From assembly GCA_928212115.1 (NCBI GenBank), contig CAKMRJ010003334.1, forward strand, positions 3,019,181 to 3,083,180: 64,000 bases of DNA. The letters are read 5' to 3'. The DNA is from Lactuca virosa (lineage: Eukaryota; Streptophyta; Magnoliopsida; Asterales; Asteraceae). The notes below the pieces were generated by a model. That model was given only the letters and a program-made list of their open reading frames with translations. It ran no database searches and was not told the DNA's origin. Both the position numbers and the translations under genes were made by a program. Below are positions 1-10,281 of the stretch, in pieces. Positions within the stretch are counted from its first letter, which is position 1. Each line of letters starts with the position of its first letter.

Positions 1-95
1 TTTATATAAGCATGCAAACAAATTAACAATGTCTTATTAAAGTATGCATAAGTAGTTGATCAGTCACATTTATTTTTACTGATCATGATACTTCT

Positions 96-1327
96 TTAAT
101 CAAGCTCTGCATCAATCTCAGCCATTATATCGTTAGGCTCAGTTGTCATTTTGCCTATTAGATACACAAGCCTGTGTTGAGGAATCTGGTCGATTTTTTC
201 CAGTTCCTCTTCAGTCAAGGACCAGCCGAAGATGTCTAAGTTCTGCTTCATCCTTTCTGTATTGAAGCTCTTTACTGCGATACTCACACCTTGCTCATAT
301 AACCATCTTAGAGAAATCTGCACATTTGTAATAGAAGTTTAGTACATGTGTTCACCATACGTACTATAGTGTTAGACTTCTGATGTGAATGTGTTAGTGT
401 TCGACTTCATAGTCAACGCCTTATTCACTTTAACCAAGAACAATAACAAAAATAATAAAAAAAATAATAAAAATAAAAATAAAACAATATAAACCGAACC
501 AAAGTTCATCTTGAATAATAAAGGAACATATTTGACTTTAAAAGTCATCTTGCGTCACGTTTTCTAATCTGCTGCTATATCTATATGAGTAGTAGTGAGA
601 CAATAAAGAGTACCTGAGCCACTGTCTTCCCATTGGACTTGGCAATTTCTTGGAGAACATCGCATTCCATGACATGGTTGTCTCCCCATGCCTTATTGCC
701 GAAAGCACCTAGAGGGGAGTAAGCAGTCACGAGGATGCTATTCTCTTTGCAAAATTTAGTGAGTTTTTTTTGTTGCCAACGTGGGTTCATCTCAACCTTC
801 AAACCAGATTTTAATGATGTTAGTAACAACATATTTTCACTTTGACTTGTGTTAAATAAAGTTATTATAAATCATTTTATGATGATAGCGGGTTAAATTT
901 TATGTTTGAGTGGACGATGATCACCTGGTTGACAGCAGGAGGGATTTTTGCAAACGAAAGAATCTGTTGAATCAATTTAGGATAAAAATTACTGACGCCA
1001 ATGGATTTTGTGAGTCCTAGACTTTGACACTCCTCCATTGCTTCCCATACTGCTTTGAGGTCAATTGCGGCTATACACTCTTTGGGAATAGGGAGTCTCA
1101 CTTCATCTTGGTTTAGCTTCAGTGGCCAGTGTATAAGATACAAATCCACATACTCTAATCCCAGATTCCTACATTATACATATTTTTATTATTAGGTCGT
1201 ATACTTTACGTCAGAGTCTAGCTACTTCTTCATTTGTGTTTATATATATAGCATGCATCGTGGACTTTCATTCAATGATTATTTAGCTCCCCCTCGATTT
1301 GGTTATCTTTTTCCTTACCAACCATGC

Positions 1328-1386
<59 letters not shown>

Positions 1387-2059
1387 GCAGCATAAAAGCA
1401 GGATGAAGTATCTTTCAATAAAAAAATATAGCACCCATACTAACCTGGTGATACTCAATCATGTATAAAAGATCTACAAAAACATATAAAAATTATATCT
1501 TTAATGAAATAAAGGTGATGTGATACAGATATTCTTTCTTTATAATTACCCTCTCCGTCCCGAAAACAGAGAGCAATTATAATTTTGATGATAACAAGGT
1601 TGTTAATGGTCAACCAGATCAGGTTAGTCGTGGTTTTAAACTTGAAAAAATCCCCTAAAACCCGACTCGGTAAACAGTAATTGTACTGAATATATGATAC
1701 AAGTGAGATCGAGGGAGGGAGGCAAAATCTTACCGGAGACTCTGATTGATGGCTGGTAAAACAAGATGGCGGTCAGCGGAGATGCCCCACAGCTTGGTCG
1801 TAATGAAAAGTTCAGATCGAGACTTGATAAGACCCAGCCGGAGTGCTTCGCTGATACCTTCACCGATAGGTTTTTCAGTTCGGTATGTTACTGCGGTGTC
1901 GAAGTGACGATAACCCACCTTAATGGCGTCAACTATAGTCGATGGTGCCATGGCATCACTTCCATGGAAGACTGACGCTGCTGCTGTGCCCATTGCGATC
2001 ACTGGCATGGGCCTGGGACCATCGGAAGAGGATATCATCATCCCCGGAATGCTTACCAT
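96..2059 (-). CDS. NAD(P)H-dependent aldo-keto reductase, AKR4-like, four exons, complete
   Basis: Exons on the minus strand are 2059-1734, 1168-925, 796-614 and 317-96. Every junction is GT-AG and joins in frame, giving 324 residues, normal for the family. The (beta/alpha)8 barrel shows the AKR catalytic tetrad: Asp54 and Tyr59 (in GYRHFDTAVTY), Lys89 (FITTKLW) and His122 (YLIHWPL). GVSNF, VNQVEMNP and the C-terminal VKSFN stretch of the nucleotide-binding face are also present. The family reduces carbonyls with NADPH in the cytosol. The sequence resembles plant enzymes of the codeinone reductase / methylecgonone reductase / deoxymugineic acid synthase group, but the substrate cannot be inferred. 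The start at 2059 is the first ATG after a TATA box. Exon 1 encodes 108 residues plus a split Arg codon. I see no stops or frameshifts, so it is probably functional. Confidence 0.93.
1331..1383. repeat. (AT)n microsatellite in intron 1 of the reductase
   Basis: About 53 bp of uninterrupted AT dinucleotides in the 565-bp first intron. It is likely to vary in length between individuals. Confidence 0.97.
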
Positions 2060-2113
2060 ATTTTGTATAAAACTTCGCTCCTCACTGGTTTTTGTGACAA
2101 GCTAGTCTTCTGG

Positions 2114-2122
2114 AATTTATAG
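2114..2122 (-). promoter_or_regulatory. TATA box of the aldo-keto reductase gene
   Basis: The minus strand reads CTATAAATT here, about 55 bp before the ATG at 2059. That leaves a short leader of roughly 25-30 nt, common for plant genes. The assignment rests on sequence and spacing only. Confidence 0.6.
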
Positions 2123-2287
2123 AAGAGCTGACACTAAGATTATTATATTTAATTGGCACGGAAAACATCATATGTATAAAATAAAATGACAGAAACGCGC
2201 GCGTTTGTTACGTTATGTAAACTAATACGACCATTTATTAATTAAAGACAACGCCACATGACGATTGAGTTGTCACTGCAACTTGTA

Positions 2288-2510
2288 TTTTTTTTTTTTG
2301 AACTGCAAAGCAATTGTATAAATAAATGAAAACCAGCCAGGAGCTGGAAATATTACAAAAACTAAGACAAAGTTGTATAACTAACCCAAACAAACGCCAC
2401 AGGATATAGAAACCAAGACATGAGATCAACAACAAATTCGACAACACCACAGAAGTTGAACAAGAATGGAAACTATAAACTTTCTAAAATGCCCCAGCAA
2501 ACAATCTGAA
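2288..2510 (-). mobile_element. LINE-like 3' end with poly(A) tail
   Basis: On the minus strand a T-rich, gene-like 3' sequence ends in a run of 12 A (T run 2288-2299 on the plus strand). The segment CCAGCTCCTGGCTGG, then a short T-rich stretch, then the tail resembles 3' ends of plant L1-type LINEs. There is no coding domain and I did not find a target duplication, so a retroposed transcript end is an alternative. Confidence 0.4.
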
Positions 2511-3009
2511 CACCAGCACACACGGTGAAAAAATTAATGAATTTCAGATCCAAGTCGGACCGGATGTCTACTCTTGTTGGCTTTTTTTGTTTTTTTTTTT
2601 AAGTAAATTACAAATATGGTCCTGTTGTTATGTACTTTTTTAAATCAAGACCATTTTTTTCAATTTGGAAGTAGACAATCCCTTAGGTTTCTTTTTATCA
2701 CGTGCTTGGTCCCTCTATTCAACTTTGTTTAATTTGGTTCGTTAAAAGTGATGTTACCTTTGTACCGTTGTATATGTTATGGTAATAAAAACATACCCCA
2801 CCACAATACAACCCTTCCCTCTACAACCGCTACTCTATAATCACCTACAACAACTTTTTTTTTTCATCTTGTATGGTTTGATTATTTTTTAACTATTACT
2901 AACTTTTATCAATGATAAATGGAGACCCGCCCAACCATGTACTTCCCTCGCCTCTCCCATGTCTTCATCTTCACCGTATGAAGTGTTAAATGTGAACTGA
3001 GAAATGATA
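2511..3009. other. Unassigned intergenic DNA
   Basis: AT-rich sequence with no credible ORF. Around 2620-2760 it repeats short 'tggtcc' phrases, like the non-coding start of the Mutator-like element at 19171, so it may be an old relative. No terminal repeats could be paired. Confidence 0.4.
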
Positions 3010-4517
3010 TACGTGCTGGAGTATTTGGTAACACACTAAAGCTTTTGGTTAAGGCTGGAGCTTTTGGCTAATGTATTGGAGGCAAGCCCAATGCATGGCC
3101 AAATGTGCTCCAACATGTGAAGAGGCACTAAAGCAAAAGACGCTCCGACATGTGACTAATGTGTTGGAATGGCCTTGGAACTTCAAGAATAGATCGAATT
3201 TCGGTAAAGATGATATTTGGGGTATAGATGCTCTTGGTTTAAAGGTGCTCACCTAGGTCAAAGATTCTCCCCACTGCACCGTTCACAACCAACAACTCTC
3301 ACCCCTAAAAGATGGGTGCAAAACAACTCCTAACAATCCACACAAGGTAAACCCTATGTCTACCTTCTAAAAATAGAGATCGGCCCAAAAAGTTAACCCA
3401 TGCCAAAAGTCAACAGTCAAAGTCAACGGCCAATGTTGACTTTAGTCAACCGCCACGTCGTAGCCACCTATGGCCACGTTGTGGCCCTCCAGCAATAGCC
3501 CATCGCGATATTCCATATTGTCATGTCGTGGCAACCTGGTGACATGTCGTGGGCATTGAGTCTTCGACAGCTTAGTGGATTAAGTTGTCTCCCTCGATCC
3601 TAAGGGCTCCAAAGTTCAGATCTGGTACATACTATTGTCTAAATGGATAAAGTTTCCAACTTTATCCATTAAGACACCCAAAGAGATCAAGATCTCAAAC
3701 CCTAGGTCCAAATAAAGCCAAAATCCATAATGTCTTAATCATTAAGCCCTTAATCCGAAAAAGTCCTTAATCCAACTACTCCAGAAGGGTTTGTAATACT
3801 AGATCTATCATAAAGGTGGAAGCTTTATAGACATGTATGCCCAATACATGTCTAAGATCCATCTTAGGTCAAAATATGAACCCTAAAGGCCAAAAATTTA
3901 GGTAAACGATAAGATCTTCCATCAAAGAATATATTCATAACATTTAATACTCTTGGGACTCATGAGAGTCATAAAGTTGCCAACTTTATGATTTCCTTCC
4001 CTCCAAACTTGCTCAAACATGAGGAACATTGGATAACATTCAAGATCTTACCACCAAATGACATAAAGCAAAAAAAAACTTGGACATTTACAAAGTTCCA
4101 AAGATAATATGAGGCGTTGATAATGATGATTCCTCACAAGCTCCACCAAAAGATCACCTTCTTCTTCTTCTTCAAGCCAAGAAATCTCTAAAAATCTCAA
4201 TAATCAAACAAAGGATGGAGGCTAGGGTTTTCTGAGGTGAAAGAGTGCTTGGAGGCTGATAATGAACCCTAAAATGGGTTTAAAGGGGTTTAAATACGAA
4301 GGGAACCCTAAAAGAATGGTGGGCATGGGCCAGAACAACTGTCATGCTGTGACAACTCTTGGCCACACCATGGTGGCTCAATAAAATACACGTGTCATTT
4401 ATTTAATGTCATTTTGTAGGCATCCTTGCTCCACGCCGTGGCATAGAGTTTTCCCAAAACTCCATTTTTAGCCCTAGAGAATAAAAAGCTAAACCATACT
4501 GGAACACGGGTGTTACA
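3010..4517 (-). mobile_element. Ty3/gypsy-like LTR, truncated at its 3' end
   Basis: On the minus strand the unit starts TGTAACACCC at 4517, has a TATA-like TATTTAAAC (4288-4296) about 220 bp in, and then a long transcribed-type region. CG-centred near-palindromes lie upstream of the TATA (CCACGCCGTGG at 4431-4441) and again at about 3450-3560 (forms of CCACGnCGTGG). This layout matches the other gypsy LTRs in the window. The left limit is approximate and no internal region, PBS or partner LTR was found. Confidence 0.5.
4288..4441 (-). promoter_or_regulatory. LTR promoter: TATA plus upstream palindromes
   Basis: TATTTAAAC on the minus strand at 4288-4296. Upstream are GTCATGCTGTGAC (4341-4353), CCACACCATGGTGG (4363-4376) and CCACGCCGTGG (4431-4441), perfect or near palindromes. 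The nearest lies 45 bp from the TATA. Confidence 0.45.
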
Positions 4518-4599
4518 CATACATCTCCCGAAGAGTCTCAACATACTCAGAAGTTGGAACAAAACCATGAGAAGAGATCATGTTGATAGGGAGAGCCAT
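4513..4599 (-). other. 28-codon ORF cut off by an LTR
   Basis: ATG at 4599 opens a short reading frame (starts MALPINMISSHG, ends LREMYV) whose stop is formed by the first bases of the LTR beginning at 4517. A TATA-like CATAAATAC lies about 80 bp upstream (about 4680). It looks like a first exon whose remainder was separated by LTR insertion. The product is not recognised, and it may be chance. Confidence 0.25.
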
Positions 4600-4699
4600 T
4601 TTCTTTGAAAGACGAAGAACGGAAGAAGAAGAAAACTGAAAGATGGAAAGAAGAATACATGTAAAGGGGAAGGCGGGTATTTATGGATAAAGATCATGG

Positions 4700-5377
4700 A
4701 AAATCAAAAGCCCAGAAAAAGCAGGCCATTCTCCTAGGGGGTTGATGACGTACCCCATAGGGTTCCGTCGTGGTTTGACTAAACGCAATGGTATCTCGTC
4801 TAGCGAGTCGGCTGCTGGCTCGAACGTATGAAAGAAGGAACAGCTGAATGACACTGTCCTTCTAAGCCTACAAGTCAGCAGAGGGGAACGTCGAGGCGAG
4901 AACCTAGCAAGATAGACCGAAGGATAGGCTATCCTCGATAGCCAGCCAACGTTATCTAGGGGAAAGTCTCTTTCTCCCCACGTAGGGCTACGAATTGTCT
5001 TACAAAGGGAGACGTTAGTACGGTTGTGCATGGGCCACTACCGTTTATTCCCTATGCTCCAATCCGGACAGAGGAAGAGTCAGACAGAGACAGGTGTACC
5101 AATAGCATCCCAGTATATCAAATGTCGTTATGATGGTCCCCTCCACCTAAAACCCTAACTATATAAGGGACTCAGGAAGCGCCTAAAGAGGTACGATATA
5201 TTTTACTCTCTTCCTCATACTCCACTAAGTCTCTCTCCCAGATAGCTGACTGGATCGTTGGAGAGTCCTCCTAGGATTCCCTCCCGGAGAACGGCTGGCG
5301 TAGTGTTTGATTATGGCTATAGGTTCTGACCGAAGATTCCTCAGCCAGCCAGAGTCTCGCCAGCAAAACGACGTCGC
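4700..5377 (+). mobile_element. Probable LTR fragment
   Basis: There is a TATA box (CTATATAAG, 5159-5167) after an 'aaaccctaa' stretch. It is followed by the CT-rich, GGAGAG/CCTAGG-containing leader often seen at the 3' end of Tat/Athila-type gypsy LTRs. Neither LTR border nor a primer binding site could be fixed, and the right side abuts a gag fragment of another family. The minus-strand ORF across it shows no protein-like features. Confidence 0.35.
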
Positions 5378-5395
5378 GCACTAACAAATGTATTG

Positions 5396-5503
5396 CTGAT
5401 CAAAAAGACATGTTTTGAGTGTGGGGAATTATGGCATTTCAAGGATGATTGTCCAAGGAAGAAGGGAGATGCAAATCCGAAAAGGCACGAACATTTCAAA
5501 TGA
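5396..5503 (+). pseudogene. Gag fragment with CCHC zinc knuckle (TR-GAG copy A)
   Basis: An open frame reads CFECGELWHFKDDC (5411-5452), a standard C-x2-C-x4-H-x4-C retroviral-type RNA-binding knuckle, then a basic tail and a stop at 5501-5503. It corresponds to the end of the Gag proteins of copies B and C, which carry two knuckles. Everything upstream of the knuckle is replaced by unrelated sequence. Confidence 0.7.
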
Positions 5504-5789
5504 TCATGGATACAGCAGAAGACGGAGCGGATGTCACCTAAAGAATAAATCAAGAAGAGGGAGTTGTTTATCCAATGTTCCTAATTTGAATCAGTCACCC
5601 CTTATAGTTAGTATTTTAAGGTGGCATAGTGTATGTGAACACAAATAAGTATTGTAATCGTTTTCCAAAATTTATAAAAATCCCTAGTTATGTTACTCAA
5701 TGGGTTAATTTGTTGTATAATTCTTTTCGTGTATGGTGATTTAGTTGACTGCGAGACAATTTTTGGGACGAGTATGAGTAGGTGTGGAA

Positions 5790-5811
5790 GGTAGTATGAG
5801 CCCGTACTACC
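5790..5811. repeat. Conserved palindromic hairpin (copy A)
   Basis: GGTAGTATGAGCCCGTACTACC, a near-perfect 22-bp inverted repeat (shown here as 7-nt arms GGTAGTA/TACTACC around an RGCC-type centre). Relatives sit at 8864-8885 (gypsy-1 leader), 25451-25472 and 32400-32421. Confidence 0.8.
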
Positions 5812-5861
5812 AGAAGCAAATGACTCGCACTTGGATCGGGAAACGTCACAGGGTTACCAAG

Positions 5862-5866
5862 GCACT
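5862..5866. repeat. Target-site duplication GCACT, left copy (gypsy-1)
   Basis: GCACT directly precedes the LTR start TGTAGCAC and recurs at 14084-14088 right after the LTR end TGTTACA. Five base pairs is the usual length for Ty3/gypsy integration. Confidence 0.9.
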
Positions 5867-5924
5867 TGTAGCACCTGGTTCCTGGTATGTATTTTATTTA
5901 AGTATTGTGCATTTTTGGCCTGGG

Positions 5925-6071
5925 ACTCGGCGAGTTGAAGGCCCAACTCGTCGAGTAGAAGCGGATTGGATACGGGATTTAAATGACGGACTCGTCGAGT
6001 CGGCCTCCAGACTTGACGAGTAGTCTCTAACTGGAAAAAACCCTAATCTAAGGGTTTGCACCCTATTTAAG
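5925..6071 (+). promoter_or_regulatory. gypsy-1 LTR promoter: four palindromes upstream of TATA
   Basis: ACTCGGCGAGT (5925-5935), ACTCGTCGAGT (5946-5956 and 5990-6000) and a decayed ACTTGACGAGT (6011-6021) precede TATTTAAG at 6064-6071. The nearest palindrome ends 43 bp before the TATA. Confidence 0.65.
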
Positions 6072-7407
6072 CATCTCATTCAGCCACCCTTCGTCCCTAT
6101 TGCTTCCAGAAACCCCCCATAGCAAACCCTAACTGTGTGTGTGAAGATCTAAAGGCATTTGTGGTTATTTTGATCACAAGGAAGAAGGAAGGGCCTAGAG
6201 GGATCAAGAGAAGACCAAGGGAGTTCAAGTTTGTGCATCATTTGCAGTTCCCAGAAGGTATAAAGTCGGTACCTTGCTTGTTCATTTGCTAGATCCCTTT
6301 TTGGGGAGATTTAGGGCTTTTATAAGCCATTCTTGGTGACCAACCATGATTGCAAGCATGGTTGGGGGTTGAGGCTTCAGATCTAGGTCCATGAAGGAGT
6401 TACAAGGCAGAAAAGGGCTGCTTTTGCACCCATGGAAGCCCCCATGCAATTTAAGAGTCTCTTTTAGGGCCTTTTAGGCTCAAATTCCCATGCATGCACG
6501 TAAAGTTCGTAACTTTACGTGCTAGATCGAGTTTAGGGACCTAGATCTATCATTTGGACAAGAGTTGTATGCCAGAAATCGAAGAAATAGACTTGGACAG
6601 TATCGACTCGGCGAGTCGTTCTTGGGACTCGGCGAGTCTGAGGTTAGACTCCCTTTTCTGTTATGGGTCAATGAGACCTAGTGGAGTGCTAGAAAGGTTT
6701 TAGAGGGTCCAGGGGAGTGACCCAACGTATTGGGCTAAGCCATAGTCCTGGAGTTCATAGGACTCAGCGAGTGCATGAACAGACTCGGCGAGTCTAATGC
6801 AATCTCCCAACTCTTGAAGATAAACTCGATGATTTGTTCATACAACTCGGTGAGTCGAGGACAGGACTGGTTCTTAGGATGAGGATGAACTCGACGAGTT
6901 GTTCATACAACTCGATGAGTCGGATGAAGGTTCATTCGATGCTCGTATAGAAGGAGAACTGGTCGAGTCATTTCTAAACTCGACGAGTAGAGACGTGGAT
7001 GAGGACAGTTAAAAGATTAGGGACTCGACGAGTTGGCGGCCCAACTCGGCGAGTCAGGTCAACTGGAAGTTGACTTTGATTTTGACTTTGACTTGGACTT
7101 GGACTTGGTCAGGGGTGAAATAGTCATTTTACCCTAAGAGTAGATATCAGATTCTGACTGAGTGTTTTGTGGGGATTATAGCCGGAGGATTTCCGGAGCA
7201 GCAGCAGACAGAGATTTCCCGCACAGATTTTCAGCAGCTACTCGTACAAGGTGAGTTACCTTCCAGTAGCGGTGGGTCTACGGCCACAATGCCAGCCCAC
7301 CAGTAGGAGTTGTATGTTAGATGATCGTGTTTGCGATATCATCTAGGTTTGCTACTACCTGATATGTTGTATGCTGGTGTGATATGTTATATGTGATAGT
7401 AGTAGAG

Positions 7408-7663
7408 TTCGGTTGTTAGGACCGAAGGGTATGTCAGGCACCCCAGATATGTCTGACAGTATGTGATGATATGTTTATATGCTGGCATGATATGTTATAT
7501 GTGATAGTGGTAGTAGGAGGGGAATAGTCCCCAAGTTCGGTTGTTAGGACCGAAGGGTAGTTCGGACACCCCAGATATGTCTGATAGTATGTTTATGTTA
7601 TGATATATGTGATAGTAGCAGTAGGGGTGGAATAGTCCCCGAGGGTCGGTTGTTAGGACCGAC
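7408..7663 (+). repeat. Three stem-loop repeats in the gypsy-1 LTR
   Basis: TTCGGT-TGTTAGG-ACCGAA at 7408-7426 and 7536-7554, and GTCGGT-TGTTAGG-ACCGAC at 7645-7663. The loop is identical. The outer pair changes from T-A to G-C with both sides altered together. Two copies also have a GGGGA/TCCCC stem just before. They recur in the 3' LTR remnant and in the LTR at 20030-22305. Confidence 0.85.
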
Positions 7664-8117
7664 GGGTAGGTTAGCACCCCAGAATGGCTTGACACGGGTA
7701 GGTCGGCACCCTAGAATGGTCGTACCGGGTAGGTCGGCACCCCAGAATGGCCGTACCGGGTAGGTCGGGCACCCCAGAATTGTCCGGCAGTATGTATGCT
7801 ATATGATTGTATGGTATGTGGTACGATTGGGGGAACTCACTAAGCTTCGTGCTTACAGTTTTCAGTTTTGTTTCAGGTACAGCGAAGGGGAAGGAGCCGG
7901 CGCGATAGCTGCACATCATACACACATTGGATTCCGCATTATGAGATTTCTTGGGATTGTACTCTGACATTGTTACTACTTTTACGATATGATTTTCAGA
8001 CATGAGATTATGCTTTTTACGAAATGATATGACTTCATGATATTTTCTTATGAATGTTTTCTAAGTCGTTATATCAAAATCAAAATTTTTGGACTCGAAA
8101 AATGGGATGTTACAAGT

Positions 8118-8131
8118 TGGTATCAGAGCCC
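8118..8131 (+). other. Primer binding site (initiator Met-tRNA)
   Basis: TGGTATCAGAGCCC starts three bases after the LTR end. TGGTATCAGAGC complements the 3' end of plant initiator methionine tRNA, the usual primer for Ty3/gypsy and copia reverse transcription. Confidence 0.92.
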
Positions 8132-9004
8132 TGGTTTGAGGGATTCGGACACACCCTCGGGAGTGTCTGGACTCAAACCGAGGGATTAAAAGATTTTTAC
8201 AAAGAAAATGGTTCTAAAATCTAAGTTAAAGAGTTTTGAGAAAGAACAAGGTGTGTGATGTGCGCGACCGGCCGAGCTCAAGTTTTCCCCAAATTACCCA
8301 TACAAGTTTACGTTATGATTATCAGTTTTAGTAGAACAGCATGCTAGATTAGGGCTAAGGATCTAGGAGGATGCCTTATGTGCCTGCTATATGTGTTTCA
8401 GCTTTATGAGAACGGCATGCTATTACAGATTAGTCAGGAGGATAGCCTGAGTAGTATATGCTTGCTTATGTGCACTCGATGTCCGAATGCTGCTTGCTTT
8501 GTGCTTTTAGGAGTTCTAGTTGTCTTTCACTAGCTAGTAAACAAATATGTTAAGTTACATATTGCAAGGACTAAATAATTTCAGAAGGTTAGGTCTAGCT
8601 CTATTTCGCAGCTCTTGTCTGAGTCCAACCGTTGTAGGGTAGGATCTCTCATTCGAAGAATTATCTAGTTTGAGTGATATGTAATAGTATTTACGAGCTA
8701 GTTGGGGGAAGAAAGCAGGGACTTCTTACGCAGCTGATGGCGGAGAGTGGGTTGGTGATTACCCTAGGGCAAGCCTAGGAAGAGAGTAGCAGAGATCAGT
8801 AGCTGTAGAAGGGACTTGGTGGAGTCAAGGCAGTTCTTGAGGAAAGTACGGATAGATGTGGAAGGTAGTATGGGCCCGTACTACTGAAAGTAGAGGATCC
8901 GTACTTGAATCGAGGAAGGTTGAGGCAAGACTAGGGAACTTGTGATAGATGTGATCCCTCTAGATGTATCAGTATCACTGACGGTTGTCATTATGTATTG
9001 CAGA
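8132..9004 (+). other. gypsy-1 untranslated leader with conserved palindrome
   Basis: Non-coding 870-bp leader between primer binding site and gag. At 8864-8885 it holds a palindrome whose 20-bp core is GTAGTATGGGCCCGTACTAC. The surrounding 70 bp or so resemble TR-GAG sequence at 5783-5860. The first 350 bp match the leader of the second gypsy-1-family copy (22306-22640). The positional analogue in other retroelements is the packaging and dimerisation region. Confidence 0.7.
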
Positions 9005-10229
9005 ATGGTGGTACTACGTCCGAGGCCAGCAGTTGGCAGCTCAGGAGAGGGATCGGGTTCTGGTTCAGGTTCCGAACCGGTGGATGAGAGGCTACGCGAG
9101 TTCATCGCGTCCGAGATCACTAGAGGCATCCTTGATGCGACCCCGGTCATCTTTGGGTCGATCAAGGAAGGGATTGTCGAGCTGATGGAGGATCGCCTCC
9201 GGGCGTTCAGGAACGACATGGCGACCAGCCAGTCGGGATCACGCACATTGTCCTTTAAGGACTTCAGGGGCAGCGGTGCGCCGGATTTCCATGGGGCGAA
9301 GGACCCCATTGCAGCCAGGCGATGGATTGCGGACATTGAGTCTGCACAGTTGACCAGCTTCTGCCCCGAGGGGTCGAAGGTGAGATATGCAGCAGGGTGC
9401 TTGAGAGACAGGGCCAGAGATTGGTGGGAGTCGGTTGGTGACTCTCTGGGAGCCTCAGCTGTTGAGGCTATGACGTGGCCGGACTTTGTGACCCAGTTCA
9501 GGGCGGAGTTTGCACCTGAAGTGGAGCTCCAGCAGTTGGCTAGGGAGTTCTTAGACATGAGACAGACTACGGAGACTGTGGCGGAGATCACCGCTAAATT
9601 CTGGGAGAGGGCGTTACTGGTGCCCCAATATGCAGGAGATGAGGACATGAGGAGGACCCGCTACCATGACATGTTGCGAGCCGACATTCGGGAGCATGTT
9701 AGTTTTTTCAACTTGCCCTACCCTGGATTCCATGATTGCCAGGGCAAGGGAGAGGGAGATTGATCTGGAGCACATCCGGAAGAGGAAGGTAGAGGAGGGG
9801 CAGGTGACTGGGGCTTTGGGGAAGAAGCCCAAGGGATCAGATGGTAGGCCGAAAGGCCAGTCAGGACAGGGCCGCTGCAGGAAATGTTGCAGGCCACACG
9901 AGGGGGTATGTAGGTTGGGATCGTCAGGCTGCTACAAGTGCGGCAAGACGGGGCATTTCAGCAGGGATTGTACCGCCCCTGCACCCACTATTCAGACGTT
10001 CGAGTTGTTGTGTTTCCACTGCAACCAGAGGGGCCATAAGAAGGCCAGTTGCCCCCAGTTGACAGCAGCAGCGCCAGTGAAGGCGCCAGCCCCAGCGACC
10101 CTGCGGATCACTGATGGCCGGCATGGCAAGTCAGAGGCTCCAGTGGTGAGGAGCCGGGCCTTCCAGTTGACTACCGAGGAGGCACGCGCCGCACCCGATG
10201 TGGTGACAGGTATGATTCTTTCCCTCTGA
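9005..10229 (+). pseudogene. gypsy-1 gag, one frameshift
   Basis: ATG at 9005 (MVVLRPRPAV) leads the retrotransposon Gag core, which holds the conserved DWWE stretch at about residue 140. The frame continues to 9702, then a six-T run (9703-9708) appears to hold one extra T. The frame that continues from 9711 encodes a basic region and two CCHC knuckles, CYKCGKTGHFSRDC (9930-9971) and CFHCNQRGHKKASC (10011-10052). It ends at a TGA (10227-10229) lying inside the intron-like segment. An unspliced transcript would therefore end Gag there. Gag forms the cytoplasmic particle and binds RNA. Confidence 0.88.
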
Positions 10230-10281
10230 TTTATTTATTTGATGCTTATGATATTGATATGTGCTCTGTGTATATGTTTAG
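10210..10281 (+). other. Putative 72-nt GT-AG intron between gag and protease
   Basis: The segment begins GTATGATTC, ends TATATGTTTAG and is clearly more AT-rich than both flanks. Its removal joins GTG ACA G to GA TCG TTC, restoring a continuous frame reading VTGSFHVNGIPVQVLFDSGA, the normal gag-protease linker of this group. Unspliced, the frame stops at 10227-10229. The length is a multiple of three, so the stop and not a shift separates Gag from Pol. In gypsy-2 the same junction is continuous with no intron. Confidence 0.7.

Larger units (their letters stand above)
5867..8114 (+). repeat. gypsy-1 5' LTR
   Basis: TG...CA bounded, 2248 bp. Promoter palindromes ACTCGnCGAGT at 5925-6021, TATTTAAG at 6064-6071, many more palindromes at 6606-7055 in the transcribed part, a threefold repeat of about 120 bp with stem-loops (7370-7680), then a roughly 30-bp repeat (GGTAGGTCGGCACCCC) about four times to 7790. 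The 3' copy has one fewer 30-bp unit. Confidence 0.92.

Noticed and set aside
4681..5031. 116-codon minus-strand ORF
   Set aside because: No domain, biased composition, and it lies in probable LTR sequence.
5925..7055. ACTCGnCGAGT repeats as a CRISPR array or satellite
   Set aside because: Spacing is irregular, spacers are not of constant size, and the host is a plant; they lie in LTRs.
7495..8003. Minus-strand ORFs in the gypsy-1 LTR, repeated at 13489-13972 and 21681-21926
   Set aside because: They arise from the tandem repeats of the LTR and shift between copies; not coding.
8118..8131. tRNA gene hits at TGGTATCAGAGC sites (also 22309, 29072, 53347)
   Set aside because: Only the complement of a tRNA 3' end is present, each next to an LTR; these are primer binding sites.
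8881..9648. 255-codon minus-strand ORF opposite gag
   Set aside because: It is antisense to the Gag core, has no ATG-leader context and resembles no family.
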